Assembly (NCBI RefSeq): GCF_024494575.1
Contig: NZ_JANHDO010000005.1
Span: 124,001-188,000, forward strand
Origin: Halorubrum salinum
GTDB lineage: Archaea; Halobacteriota; Halobacteria; Halobacteriales; Haloferacaceae
Direction: 5' to 3'
Length of the DNA: 64,000 bases
Shown here: positions 44,594 through 53,780 of the stretch, in pieces
How the letters are laid out: every line of letters begins with the position of its first letter
Position numbering within the stretch: position 1 is the first letter of the stretch
Position numbers and translations under genes: made by a program
The notes under the pieces: generated by a model
Databases searched by the model: none
Told to the model about the DNA's origin: nothing
The model's input: the letters and a program-made list of their open reading frames with translations, nothing else

Positions 44594-45493
44594 TCACTCT
44601 CGGAGAACGGCCGCGCCGTCGTTTCTCGTTGTCGTTCGTCGCAGCGCTCCGGGTCGGTCGTCCCACGCGTCGGCGACAGCGTCGAGGTCGGCGTCGGGGT
44701 CGTCCGGGTCCGCGACGGCGACGACGCTCGGTCCGGTACCCGACAGCGAGACGCCGGACGCGTGCGGCATCGCCTCGACCGCGGGATCGGCGTCGAACCC
44801 GAGCGCGGCGGAGAAGGCGAGGCCGTTGACGGTCATCGCCTCGGCGTACCGCCCGTCGAGGGCGAGATCGGCGACGAGGTCGGCCATGGGCGCGACGGAC
44901 TCACAGCGCGCCACGTCGGCGTCGGCGGTGTAGGCGCGTTCGGGCGGGGTCCACACGAGCACGTCCCAGTCGACCGGGTCGCGCGACCGGAGCTCGTCGC
45001 TCCCGTTGTCGGTGACGGCGACGCCACCGAGCATCGAGGCGGCCGCGTCGTCGAACGCGCCCGTGACGGTGACGCCGGCCTCTCGGGCCGCGCGGACGCC
45101 GAGTCGACAGGCCTCGAGACGCGTGACGTCGACCGACGAGTCGTCGGCGTCGTCGCCGACCTCGAGGCCGAGCGCGTCACAGGTCGCGAGGACGGTCGCG
45201 TTCGCGGCCGCGCTGGAGCTTTTCAGCCCCGCCGCGAGCGGGACGTCGCTGTCGGTGCGGACGGTTCCCCCCTCGCCGCCGCCCCAGCGATCGACCGCGA
45301 GGGCGACGCAGCGCTCGATCAGGTCGGTGTCGGCGTCGGCGTCCTCGGCGATCCGTCCGTCGACGCCGTCGCTGTCGGGGTCGAGCGCGACCGTCGCGCG
45401 CGTCTCGACGTCAATACCGAAGGCCGCGCCGGTGCCGGTCGCGAGCGCGTTCAACACGGTTCCGGCTCCGAGCGCCGCTGCCCGTCCCTCCAT
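44594..45493 (-). CDS. aroK: archaeal shikimate kinase (GHMP family)
   Basis: Phosphorylates shikimate with ATP; archaeal form unrelated to bacterial AroK. 299 residues from ATG 45493 (MEGRAAALGAGTVLNAL). GHMP ATP motif PLAAGLKSSSAAANATVLA (the P-x3-G-L-x-S-S-x-A loop), and a C-terminal SGTGPSVVAVA motif. Context with chorismate mutase confirms the aromatic pathway role. TTTATTT at about 45512-45518 lies about 25 nt upstream; three 18-bp repeats are further upstream. Confidence 0.93.
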   Translation of the reverse strand: MEGRAAALGAGTVLNALATGTGAAFGIDVETRATVALDPDSDGVDGRIAEDADADTDLIERCVALAVDRWGGGEGGTVRTDSDVPLAAGLKSSSAAANATVLATCDALGLEVGDDADDSSVDVTRLEACRLGVRAAREAGVTVTGAFDDAAASMLGGVAVTDNGSDELRSRDPVDWDVLVWTPPERAYTADADVARCESVAPMADLVADLALDGRYAEAMTVNGLAFSAALGFDADPAVEAMPHASGVSLSGTGPSVVAVADPDDPDADLDAVADAWDDRPGALRRTTTRNDGAAVLRE

Positions 45494-45604
45494 GCACTCA
45501 CGGCTCGCGAGCGCAAATAAAGAGGTAGCGATCACGGCGAGTCTCTCACGGCGTCGGTTCGCGGTGGCGGCGCACGTCCGCTCGCTTATGATCGCAATCG
45601 CGAT

Positions 45605-45658
45605 CTCCTGTTGCCATCTCCGCTTCTATTGTTATCCACTCTTCTATTGCTATCTGCC
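45605..45658 (-). repeat. three imperfect 18-bp tandem repeats
   Basis: CTCCTGTTGCCATCTCCG, CTTCTATTGTTATCCACT and CTTCTATTGCTATCTGCC follow directly on each other at 45605, 45623 and 45641 (plus-strand reading). They lie between the divergent aroK and DUF5796 promoters, about 110 bp from each gene start. Confidence 0.7.
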
Positions 45659-45757
45659 GTCTCGCACGCACCCGCGAGTTCGGCCATGCCGGCGTGAGCC
45701 CATCGCTCGTCGGCGCGTCCCGCGTCGCTTTTGAGGGGCGCGCTCGGACCGGTTCGT

Positions 45758-46216
45758 ATGTCAGCGCCTTCGCGAAGCGACGTTCCGCCGACGTCGATCG
45801 GGATCGACCTCCGGGAGGAGGGCGTCGTCGTCGAATACCTCGACGGGCGGACCACCCTCTACCGCGGTGTTCCCGATTCCGTGGAGGGGTCGGTGACGGC
45901 CGGCCCGGGCAAGGAGACGCACGTCCTCGTCACCGATCCGACGGAGACCGAGGGTGTGATGACGTACGTCAACGACTACAACACCGACGACGAGATACTG
46001 GAGGACTCTGGCGTCGGCCGCGTCATGGTCGAGGAAGGGGACCGCGAGGAGGTGTTTCCCGGCGTCATCGTCGGCCGCACGGGACAGCGCAACGAGGTGA
46101 TCGCCGACCCCGAGATCGCCGGCGGGCGGGTGTTCGTCTTCGTCGAAGACGGCTGGACGGAGGGGAGCTACGAGATCGTCGAGGGGCCCGAGGACGGACT
46201 CGACGCACACCGGTGA
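45758..46216 (+). CDS. DUF5796 family haloarchaeal protein
   Basis: 152 residues from ATG 45758 (MSAPSRSDVPPTSIGIDL). The stretch VVVEYLDGRTTLYRGVP, ETHVLVTDPTETEGVM and VNDYNTDDEILEDSGVGRVM matches, from memory, a small beta-rich family restricted to haloarchaea. Function unknown. No membrane segment. A GCTTTTGAGG box lies about 28 nt upstream. Confidence 0.82.
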   Translation: MSAPSRSDVPPTSIGIDLREEGVVVEYLDGRTTLYRGVPDSVEGSVTAGPGKETHVLVTDPTETEGVMTYVNDYNTDDEILEDSGVGRVMVEEGDREEVFPGVIVGRTGQRNEVIADPEIAGGRVFVFVEDGWTEGSYEIVEGPEDGLDAHR

Positions 46217-46363
46217 GCCGCCGGAGGGAGACCCGTGCGGTCCGAGAAGAGACCTGCGTGATCCGAGAAGAGACTCGGAGACCACCGGGACGACGAGAAC
46301 CATCGGTCGCCGATCGGCGAGAACGATCGACAGACGAAAGTCGCGTCGGCGCCGACGAAACGT

Positions 46364-46750
46364 ATGAGCGACGCCGACGAGACGGCGGCGGACACGGACG
46401 AGGCCGAACCGGAGACCGACCGCGACGAGGTCGTTCGGGCGAGCGACATCGGCGGCGAGGGGCCGCCGGTCGAGGAGAAGCCGTACAAGATCGTCTTTGA
46501 AGCCAACAAGTGCTTCGGGGCGGGCAAGTGTGCGGAGGTCGCGGACAACTGGGTGATGGACATCCAGAGCGGCATGGCGAAGCCGCGGTCGTACTACATC
46601 GGCGAGGACGAACTCGACGAGAACATCCGGGCCGCGGAGGTGTGTCCCGCGAAGAAAGAACAGGGCGTGATTCACGTCGTCGACCGGCGGACGGACGAGG
46701 AGATCGCACCCGATCCGCACGGCGACGGGACGCTCTCGGTCGACTGGTAG
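46364..46750 (+). CDS. ferredoxin-like iron-sulfur protein
   Basis: 128 residues. After an acidic N-terminus of about 40 residues come FEANKCFGAGKCAEVADN and, later, RAAEVCPAKKEQGVIHVVD. The CxxxxxC and C-P residues give three visible cysteines, fewer than a classic 4Fe-4S ferredoxin, so the cluster may be 3Fe-4S or use another ligand. The fold reads like ferredoxin (4Fe-4S single-cluster type, ferredoxin-1/ P450-like). Role is electron transfer, partner unknown. Followed 136 bp downstream by tRNA-Leu. Confidence 0.75.
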   Translation: MSDADETAADTDEAEPETDRDEVVRASDIGGEGPPVEEKPYKIVFEANKCFGAGKCAEVADNWVMDIQSGMAKPRSYYIGEDELDENIRAAEVCPAKKEQGVIHVVDRRTDEEIAPDPHGDGTLSVDW

Positions 46751-46886
46751 GTCACCGACACGTCGTCGCCCACATCTCGGACGCACGTGGATCGCTGTCT
46801 GTGGATCGACATCCGTGGACCGCCCCGCGGATCGCGGCCCGATCATTCGAAAGGGGTTTGACTCCGCCGCTTGAACCCGGATCTGC

Positions 46887-46971
46887 GCGGGGGTGGCTGA
46901 GCCTGGCCAAAAGCGGCGGACTTAAGATCCGCTCCTGTAGAGGTTCGAGGGTTCGAATCCCTTCCCCCGCA
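46887..46971 (+). tRNA. tRNA-Leu (anticodon TAA)
   Basis: 85-nt type II tRNA: acceptor GCGGGGG/CCCCCGC, anticodon stem GCGGA/TCCGC with loop CTTAAGA (anticodon TAA, reads UUA), long variable arm CTCCTGTAGAG, T-arm GAGGGTTCGAATCCCTT, discriminator A. No intron or encoded CCA. Confidence 0.95.
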
Positions 46972-47133
46972 TGCCTGCGGCGCTCACACCTCGTGAGCGC
47001 CGCGGCCGGGCTGGTAGGGACTCGAATCGGGGAGCGGAAAGTGAGAGAGCCGCGACGCGGACCGGGCGTGTTCGCGGTGGGGTATCGGAGTCGAATCCGG
47101 AGGTATTTGTCCGCCGCTCGCGTCCGATGGGCC

Positions 47134-48495
47134 ATGCGAACGCTCGTCTTCGACGGCCGAACCGGTGCCGCCGGCGACATGATCTGCGCCGCGCTGATCG
47201 CGGCCGGCGCTGACCCGGCCGTGCTCGCCCCCGTCTCGAAGCGGCTGCCGGTCCGGTACGAGGTTGGCGAGACGACCCGAAACGGGATACGCGCGACGAC
47301 CGTGGACGTGCTCCTCGACGGGCCGAGAGACGATATCGAGCCGTCGAAGGGACACGACGACCACGACCACGACGACCACGGACACGGCCACGACCACGAC
47401 GACCACGGACACGACCACGACCACGGCCACGACCACGACCACGACCACGCCGAGGGGGCCGGAGTCACTCGGAGTTATTCCGAGGTAGTGGCGCTCGTCG
47501 AGTCGATGGATCTCTCCGGATCTGTCGAATCGACGGCGCTCGACGCGTTCGAGCGACTCGGCCGCGCCGAGGCCTCGGTCCACGGCACGGACCTCCACGA
47601 GACGCACTTCCACGAGGTCGGCGCGGACGACGCGATCGCCGACGTCGTCGGCGCGGCGCTCCTCCTCGACGACCTCGACCCGCACCGCGTCGTCACCACC
47701 CCGGTCGCCGCCGGGCGCGGCGAGGTGGCGATGACACACGGAGTCTATCCGGTCCCTACCCCGGCGACGGCGGAGATCGCGGCTCAGGCCGACTACGCGG
47801 TTCGCGGCGGCCCCGTCGACGCCGAACTTCTGACTCCCACGGGCGCGGCGATCCTCGGTGCGGTCGCCGAGGGCGTCGATTCGGTGCCGGACCTCGCGCT
47901 CGACGGGGTCGGGTACGGTGCCGGCGACGCGACGTTCCCCGAGCATCCGAACGTGCTCCGCGTCCTCGTCGGCGACGGAAGAGGTCGCGCCGCTGGGGAC
48001 GAGCGAGACCGAGACGCCGGCGGACTCGTCCGCGACGACGTCGCCGTCCTCGAAACGAACCTCGACGACGCCACGCCGGAGGTGCTCGGCGGGCTCCAAG
48101 AGACGCTCTCGCGGGCGGGTGCGCGAGACGTGACGGTCGTCCCGACGACGATGAAGAAATCGCGGCCCGGCCACCTCGTGAAGGTGATCTGTCGCCCGGC
48201 CGACGCCGAGGCGGTCGCGGAGGCGCTCGCCCGCGAGACGGGGACGCTCGGCGTCCGACAGTCGGGAGCGAGCCACCGCTGGATCGCCGATCGCGAGTTC
48301 GAAACGGCGACGATCTCTCTCGACGGCGCGGACCACGAGGTGTCGGTGAAGGTGGCGTCGACGGCCGACGGCGAGGTCTACGACGTCAGCGCCGAGTACG
48401 ACGACGCGGCCGCGGTCGCGGCGGAGACCGGACTCGCTGTGCGGGAGGTGCTCCGCCGCGCGGAAGCGCAGGTCCGCGCGCCGATAGACGGGTGA
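47134..48495 (+). CDS. larC: nickel insertion/ pincer cofactor protein LarC
   Basis: LarC is known to insert nickel into the pyridinium-3,5-bisthiocarboxylate pincer cofactor of lactate racemase. 453 residues starting [18 protein letters not shown]. The N-terminal GxxGDM motif is intact; a His/Asp tract (about residues 70-108) with more than 15 His is a probable Ni store. Conserved parts resume with [24 protein letters not shown] and [13 protein letters not shown]. Neither LarB, LarE nor a racemase is near, so it may serve a pathway encoded elsewhere. ATG 47134 is supported by a GTATTTG element about 28 nt upstream. Confidence 0.92.
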   Translation: MRTLVFDGRTGAAGDMICAALIAAGADPAVLAPVSKRLPVRYEVGETTRNGIRATTVDVLLDGPRDDIEPSKGHDDHDHDDHGHGHDHDDHGHDHDHGHDHDHDHAEGAGVTRSYSEVVALVESMDLSGSVESTALDAFERLGRAEASVHGTDLHETHFHEVGADDAIADVVGAALLLDDLDPHRVVTTPVAAGRGEVAMTHGVYPVPTPATAEIAAQADYAVRGGPVDAELLTPTGAAILGAVAEGVDSVPDLALDGVGYGAGDATFPEHPNVLRVLVGDGRGRAAGDERDRDAGGLVRDDVAVLETNLDDATPEVLGGLQETLSRAGARDVTVVPTTMKKSRPGHLVKVICRPADAEAVAEALARETGTLGVRQSGASHRWIADREFETATISLDGADHEVSVKVASTADGEVYDVSAEYDDAAAVAAETGLAVREVLRRAEAQVRAPIDG

Positions 48496-48601
48496 CCGCG
48501 ACGGAGATTACGGACGAGACGACCCAGCGCGTCGGGTTCTGTCGAGGCGAGACGACAGGCCTATGACGGCCGCCCGACCAGTGGGACGTAACTCAGTCTC
48601 C

Positions 48602-49906
48602 ATGATAGAGCGTATCCACACGTCGGACGTCGAACCGGACGCGGACGAGGTCGCCATCGCCGGCCACGTTCACGAGATCCGCGATTTAGGCGGGCTGGTT
48701 TTCCTCATCGTACGCGACCGTGAGGGGCTCATCCAGATAGTCTTCAAAGAGGAGCGGGAGCCGGACCTGTTCGAGGCGGTCCAAGACGTCGGAGCCGAAG
48801 ACGTCGTTCGCGTCGTCGGCGAGCCGCTGGAGAGCGACCAGGCGCCAGGCGGCGTCGAGATCGCGCCGACCGAGTACGAAGTCATCGACGAGGCGGGCTC
48901 GCCGCTGCCGCTCGAGATCTCGAAAGACATCGAGGTCGACCTCTCCACCCGGCTCGATAACCGCGCGCTCGACCTCCGGAAACCGGAGACGCTCGCCGTG
49001 TTCACCCTGCGCTCGAAGCTGATCACGGCGATGGAAGAGTGGTTCGACGACGAGGGGTTCGTCGACATCAAGACGCCGCTCATCTCGAAGGGCGGAGCCG
49101 AGGGAGGCGCGGAGCTGTTCCCGATCCTCTATTACAACCAAGACGCGTTCCTCTCACAGAGCCCGCAGCTGTACAAGCAGATGCTCATGGCCTCCGGCTA
49201 CGAGGCAGTCTACGAGACCGGCACCGCGTTCCGCGCCGAGGACTTCGCGACCTCACGGCACGTCTCCGAGATCGCGATGTTCGACGTCGAACTCGCGTAC
49301 ATCGACGACCACGACGACGTGATGGACGTCCAAGAGGAGTCGCTCCGCTACGCGCTTCGCGCGGTCGCAGAGGACGCCGAGCGCGAACTGGACTTACTCG
49401 ACGTCGACCTCGAGGTGCCAGAAGACGACTTTCCGCGGGTCACCTTCGAGGAGGCGCTCGACATCCTCGAAACCGAGTACGGCCACTTCCCGGACGACCC
49501 GACCGACCTCGACACGAAGGGTGAGAAGCTGCTCGGCGAGCATTTCGAGGAGCAGGGACACCCCGCCTTCTTCGTCGTCGGGTACCCCGACGAGAAGTTC
49601 TACTACATGCAGGACGTCGACGAAGACGACATCGCGTCTCGGAAGTTCGATCTGATCTACAAGGGACAGGAGTTGTCGTCGGGCGGGCAGCGTGAACACG
49701 ACGTCGATCGGATGGTCGAGGTCATGGAAGAGGAGGGCGTCGAGACCGCCAACTTCGAGTTCTACATCGAGGCGCTGAGCTACGGCACGCCGCCGCACGG
49801 GGGCTACGGGCTCGGTATCGACCGACTGGTTCAGAAGGTCGCCGGGCTCTCGAACATCAAAGAGGCGATCATGTTCCCGCGGGACCCGAACCGTTTAGAA
49901 CCGTAG
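48602..49906 (+). CDS. aspS: aspartyl-tRNA synthetase (archaeal type)
   Basis: Class II synthetase, 434 residues from ATG 48602 ([15 protein letters not shown]). OB-fold anticodon-binding domain (about 1-100), then the catalytic domain with motif 1 [17 protein letters not shown], motif 2 [15 protein letters not shown] and motif 3 [11 protein letters not shown]. Archaeal AspRS of this type may be non-discriminating and also charge tRNA-Asn when a GatCAB amidotransferase exists; this cannot be judged here. The upstream ATG at 48563 would add a 13-residue extension without homology. Confidence 0.96.
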   Translation: MIERIHTSDVEPDADEVAIAGHVHEIRDLGGLVFLIVRDREGLIQIVFKEEREPDLFEAVQDVGAEDVVRVVGEPLESDQAPGGVEIAPTEYEVIDEAGSPLPLEISKDIEVDLSTRLDNRALDLRKPETLAVFTLRSKLITAMEEWFDDEGFVDIKTPLISKGGAEGGAELFPILYYNQDAFLSQSPQLYKQMLMASGYEAVYETGTAFRAEDFATSRHVSEIAMFDVELAYIDDHDDVMDVQEESLRYALRAVAEDAERELDLLDVDLEVPEDDFPRVTFEEALDILETEYGHFPDDPTDLDTKGEKLLGEHFEEQGHPAFFVVGYPDEKFYYMQDVDEDDIASRKFDLIYKGQELSSGGQREHDVDRMVEVMEEEGVETANFEFYIEALSYGTPPHGGYGLGIDRLVQKVAGLSNIKEAIMFPRDPNRLEP

Positions 49907-49958
49907 AGCGCGCCGTCGCTGCCGGCAGGGAGTCCGCGTATCGGCGTACAACCGCCTT

Positions 49959-50237
49959 TCAGATCTTGTTTTCGGCGTCGTCGGCGAGTTCTTTCATCCG
50001 CTTTCCGACGCGGCCCGCAGGCGAGAACTCGTCTTCGCTCATCGCGTTCGCGAGGGCGTTGCCGAGCACGAACACGGCGTGTTTGTGCTCGCTCTTCGAC
50101 TTGTGGACGTGCGACGGGTCGACGTCGAGTTCGTCGTACGGATCGAAAAGCGAGCCGTCGACCGTCTCGTGGTCGCGGAAGTGCTCCATTATCGTCACCA
50201 TCTGTTCGTGAAGTTCGAGCAGCTCGTCTTTGTGCAT
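49959..50237 (-). CDS. UPF0058 family protein
   Basis: 92 residues: MHKDELLELHEQMVTIMEHF start, HVHKSKSEHKHAVFVLG and SPAGRVGKRMKELADDAENK. Small helical archaeal family, several His in HVHKSKSEHKHAV suggest metal contact. Function unknown. Converges on aspS, gap 52 bp. Confidence 0.87.
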   Translation of the reverse strand: MHKDELLELHEQMVTIMEHFRDHETVDGSLFDPYDELDVDPSHVHKSKSEHKHAVFVLGNALANAMSEDEFSPAGRVGKRMKELADDAENKI

Positions 50238-50356
50238 ACCCGCAGATACGGGTCCTCGCCCCTTTAAGCGTTGTTGAGGGGGGTACGCACGGTTTTGTCG
50301 GTGCGATAGCGGTCGGATATCGCCGCGTCGGCGAGACCGGGCCCGACCGCCGCCGG

Positions 50357-50572
50357 TCAGAACACGTACTCGTCTTCGTGGCCCATCATCCCCTCGTCCT
50401 CGAAGCCACTCGACTCCTCGTCGTCTCGGGGACCGCTGGTTTTGTACGCCTTAATTCCCGTCGACAGGAGTTCTTCGACCGCTTCTTCTCGGTTGAGGAA
50501 CTCCCCCTGCTCCACCATCTGGGCGATCTGCATCTCCAGATGCTCCGGCACGGTTATCTCCACTCGTGGCAT
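50357..50572 (-). CDS. ribbon-helix-helix (CopG-like) DNA-binding protein
   Basis: 71 residues from ATG 50572: PRVEITVPEHLEMQIAQMV, then FLNREEAVEELLSTGIKAY (short signature EAVEELLSTGIKAY) typical of RHH proteins. Acidic flexible C-terminus. TTTATA at about 50598-50605 is about 28 nt upstream and supports this start over ATG 50656. Possible transcription factor or antitoxin-like protein, but no toxin gene adjoins. Confidence 0.82.
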   Translation of the reverse strand: MPRVEITVPEHLEMQIAQMVEQGEFLNREEAVEELLSTGIKAYKTSGPRDDEESSGFEDEGMMGHEDEYVF

Positions 50573-50793
50573 TTCCTGTCCGGGAGTAATGGCAATGGGG
50601 ATATAAATGTGGCGTCGAAGATGCGGGTATAAGAAAACAAAAGTAGAATACTTCAAAAGACTACTTCGAATTCATCTAACTCTATTTCAGAATATGCGTA
50701 TTAGTGAGTGTGTGCGTATGTGTTCGCCGCGTCGGATTGCGCTCTCCGGCCGGGAGCGACACCGATAGGTGCGTACGCCACTGATCGGCACGC

Positions 50794-51402
50794 ATGGCCG
50801 ACACCGACGGCGTGACCGATCTCACGGGGCTCTTTCGAGAGTACGGCGACGACCGGCTCCCGCCCGGACAACGCGAGACCGACCGCTTCCCGGTGCTCTC
50901 GAAGGGCGAGACGCCCGCGTGGGACGCGGACTCGTTCGCCTTCGAGGTGTGGGGTGCCGTCGACGAGCCCCGGTCGTTCTCGCTCGCGGCGTTTCGCGAC
51001 CTCCCCTCTGTCACGCAGCGGCAGGACTTCCACTGTGTCACCGGCTGGAGCAAGTTCGACTGCACGTTCACGGGCGTCGAGTTCGCCGAGATCGCGGCGC
51101 GTGCCGGGCTCGATGACGACGTCTCTCACGTGGTGTTCCACGCGCTCGACGGCTACACGACGAACCTTCCGATAGACGAGTGCACAGAGCCCGGGGTGCT
51201 GTTCGCGTACGGCTACGACGGCGGCGACCTCCCCGCCGACCACGGTGGCCCGATCCGGGTCGTCACTCCCCACAAGTACGCGTACAAGGGCGCGAAGTGG
51301 GTCACGGGCGTGGAGTTTCTCACCGAGAAGACGCTCGGGTACTGGGAGAAGCGCGGGTACAGCGACACGGCGAACCCGTGGGAAGAAGAGCGGTACAGCT
51401 AG
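50794..51402 (+). CDS. sulfite oxidase-like molybdopterin-binding oxidoreductase
   Basis: 202 residues. Oxidoreductase molybdopterin-binding domain (MsrP/YedY-like): the RDLPSVTQRQDFHCVTGWSKFD region with the Mo-ligating Cys (near residue 80), the THxxNLPIDEC-like loop TTNLPIDECT and GPIRVVTPHKYAYKGAKWV. No signal peptide, so a cytoplasmic or loosely associated enzyme is possible. Substrate unknown. AT-rich promoter region lies upstream (about 50640-50720). Confidence 0.87.
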   Translation: MADTDGVTDLTGLFREYGDDRLPPGQRETDRFPVLSKGETPAWDADSFAFEVWGAVDEPRSFSLAAFRDLPSVTQRQDFHCVTGWSKFDCTFTGVEFAEIAARAGLDDDVSHVVFHALDGYTTNLPIDECTEPGVLFAYGYDGGDLPADHGGPIRVVTPHKYAYKGAKWVTGVEFLTEKTLGYWEKRGYSDTANPWEEERYS

Positions 51403-51527
51403 CGGCCGCGTGCGGCACGACGAACCGCACGTCGGCCGGTCGAGTCGGGGATCGTCGCGCCGGTCGACGGGCGGGCGGGTTCCCCCGATAGTCAGGATAA
51501 AGGTTCCTCGGCCCGGAGTTCACGGCA

Positions 51528-52910
51528 ATGGAACAGGCGCGTTCGACGTCGCCGCCGTCGCTCGTCAGCCGCACGACCGCGATCGACGCCCCGACGTTCG
51601 CGGCGGCGTTCGACGCGCTTCCGGCACCGCGGACGACGTGGAACGCACCCGACGACGCGCTGGTGCTCGGGAGCGGGGCGGCCGCGACGCTGACCGGCCG
51701 CGGCCCCGACCGTTTCGCCGAGATCCGCGCCGCCGCCGCCGACCTGTTCGACTCCGGCGACGTCCACGCCGGCACCGAGGCCGCCCGCCCTCGCGTGTTC
51801 GGCGGCTTCGCGTTTCACGCGGGGAGCTGTGACGGCGACCCGTGGAAACCGTTCCCCGAGGCGCGGTTCGTCCTCCCGCGCGTGCAGGTGACGTTCGCCG
51901 ACAACGGCGTCTGGCTGACGGTGAACGCGAACGGGTCGGACGCGTCCGTGGGCGACGTAGAGCGTCGGCTCGAAGCCGAGGCGGATCGACTGTCCGGGCT
52001 CGACGCGGAGACGGAACGGCCGCCGCGTCCCGGGATCGCAGCGAGCCACCGCACCACGAGCCGCGAGGCGTGGCGCTCAGGGGTGGAGGCCGCAGTCGAC
52101 CGGATCCGAGGCGGCGATCTACAGAAGGTCGTTCTCGCGCAGGCGCTCGAAGCGGAGCTTTCCGCGCCGTTCCCGCGCTCGGCGACCCTGGAGCGGCTCG
52201 CGGAGAAGTACCCCGACTGTCACCGGTACTACTTCGAACCCGCGGGCGACGAGCGCGGGAGCGCCTTCTTCGGCGCGACTCCCGAACGGCTGGTCGCGCT
52301 CCGCGGCCGAACGGTGGAGACGGACGCGCTCGCCGGGACCACCGGCCGCGGCGAGACGCCGACGGAAGACGAGTGGCTCGCGCACGAACTCCTCGACGAC
52401 GCGAAGAACGTCCACGAACACGAACTCGTCGCGGAGACGGTCCGCGAGCAGTTGGAGCCGTTCGCCGCGTCCATCTCGGCCGGCGACAGGCGCGTGCGTC
52501 GGCTCGCCACGGTACAGCACCTCCACACGCCGATCACGGCGGAGCTCGACGACGACCGCCACGTCCTCGAACTGGTCGAGGCGCTTCACCCGACACCCGC
52601 GGTCGGGGGACTTCCGCCGGACCGCGCGCTCGACACCATCCGGGAGGCGGAGCCGTTCGATCGCGGGTGGTACGCCGCGCCGGTCGGCTGGATCGACGCC
52701 GCCGGAAACGGCGCGTTCGCGGTCGCGATACGCTCTGCGGTCGCGCGTCCGCGTCGAGCGACGCTCTTCGCCGGCGTGGGTCTCGTCGCCGACTCCGACC
52801 CCGACCGGGAGTGGGACGAGGTGCAACTCAAGTACCGGCCGATCCTCGACGAACTGGAGGACGGAACCGCCGCTCCCGGCGAGGAGACGGGGGCGGCGGA
52901 CGGCGGCTAG
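51528..52910 (+). CDS. menF: isochorismate synthase MenF-like
   Basis: 460 residues. Chorismate-utilizing enzyme: the core GDLQKVVLAQALEAEL, FFGATPERLVALRGRTVETDALAGTTGRG, EHELVAETVREQL and HPTPAVGGLP signatures match MenF/EntC. Makes isochorismate for menaquinone. The usual partners MenD and MenB are not adjacent; the next gene is a convergent PAC2 protein. Salicylate- or anthranilate-type synthases are less likely because the motif pattern follows isochorismate synthases. Confidence 0.9.
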   Translation: MEQARSTSPPSLVSRTTAIDAPTFAAAFDALPAPRTTWNAPDDALVLGSGAAATLTGRGPDRFAEIRAAAADLFDSGDVHAGTEAARPRVFGGFAFHAGSCDGDPWKPFPEARFVLPRVQVTFADNGVWLTVNANGSDASVGDVERRLEAEADRLSGLDAETERPPRPGIAASHRTTSREAWRSGVEAAVDRIRGGDLQKVVLAQALEAELSAPFPRSATLERLAEKYPDCHRYYFEPAGDERGSAFFGATPERLVALRGRTVETDALAGTTGRGETPTEDEWLAHELLDDAKNVHEHELVAETVREQLEPFAASISAGDRRVRRLATVQHLHTPITAELDDDRHVLELVEALHPTPAVGGLPPDRALDTIREAEPFDRGWYAAPVGWIDAAGNGAFAVAIRSAVARPRRATLFAGVGLVADSDPDREWDEVQLKYRPILDELEDGTAAPGEETGAADGG

Positions 52911-52920
52911 GCTACTCTCG

Positions 52921-53661
52921 TCACTGGAACATCTTCAGCGGCTCCGCCTGCGAGCTCTCCTCGGTCGCCTCCCGCATCTGCTCTGCGAGCTGCTGTTTGG
53001 CGTTGCGGATCTCGGTCGCCTGATCCACGAGGCCGTCGGTCGGCGTCTCGGTCCCGGCGATCGGGTCGATGCCGTCGCGAACGAGGACCCGTGCGGCCTC
53101 CGGGTCGGGGAACTGTGGATCCGATTCGACGATCAGACCGACGGCGTCGCGGCCGCGCTCTAACGCCGCCGCGATCATCGCGCCGGTCGGCCCGGAGACG
53201 AGCCCGGACTCCGGGGGGTCGTCGACCGACGCGCGCGACAGTGCGTCGCCGCCGTCGCCGGTCGCGATCCCGTACAGCGCCGGCGGCTCCTCGTCCTTCT
53301 CGCGGCCGAGTCCGGAGAGGAACACGGGGAACGCTTTCGTCTCGTCGAACCAGCCGTCGAGGCAGTTCGCGACCTCCGTGGCGGCGTTCGGGTGGACCGG
53401 CACGTCGCTTCTGAGCGCGACGAGATCGAGTTCGGGGTCGGCGTACAGCCGCACGGGAGCGGTCACCGTCGGATCGTCTTCCCGGTACACCGCCACTCGC
53501 GGGAGGCCGTCGCAGTGGACGTTGGCGTAGTGAGTCATCTCGTGTGCGTCGATCATGTGATCGGTCGCGATCTTGCCGACGAGCCCCACGCCGGGAAACC
53601 CCTCGACAAGGGTCGGTTCGGACAGCGACACCTCGTCGTCGAGTACGGATATTCGCGCCAT
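52921..53661 (-). CDS. PAC2 family proteasome-assembly-chaperone-like protein
   Basis: 246 residues from ATG 53661 (MARISVLDDEVSLSEP). PAC2 signatures: TLVEGFPGVGLVGKIATDHMI, YREDDPTVTAPVRLYADPELDLV and ALYGIATGDGG, SGPTGAMIAAALERG. Archaeal members (PbaB-like) are thought to assist proteasome assembly; other members act on ATP-independent chaperoning. C-terminal coiled helix (QATEIRNAKQQLAEQM). TTTTAG at about 53687-53692 supports the start. Confidence 0.88.
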   Translation of the reverse strand: MARISVLDDEVSLSEPTLVEGFPGVGLVGKIATDHMIDAHEMTHYANVHCDGLPRVAVYREDDPTVTAPVRLYADPELDLVALRSDVPVHPNAATEVANCLDGWFDETKAFPVFLSGLGREKDEEPPALYGIATGDGGDALSRASVDDPPESGLVSGPTGAMIAAALERGRDAVGLIVESDPQFPDPEAARVLVRDGIDPIAGTETPTDGLVDQATEIRNAKQQLAEQMREATEESSQAEPLKMFQ

Positions 53662-53780
53662 GTGCGGCGGTACGCCGCCGACCGACCTAAAACGGTGGGG
53701 CCGTCGGGCCACGGGAGCGCGGCGAGTTCCGGACCGTTCCGTGCCGAAACCGACTAACGCCCCCGCGGGGTAGACAGGCC

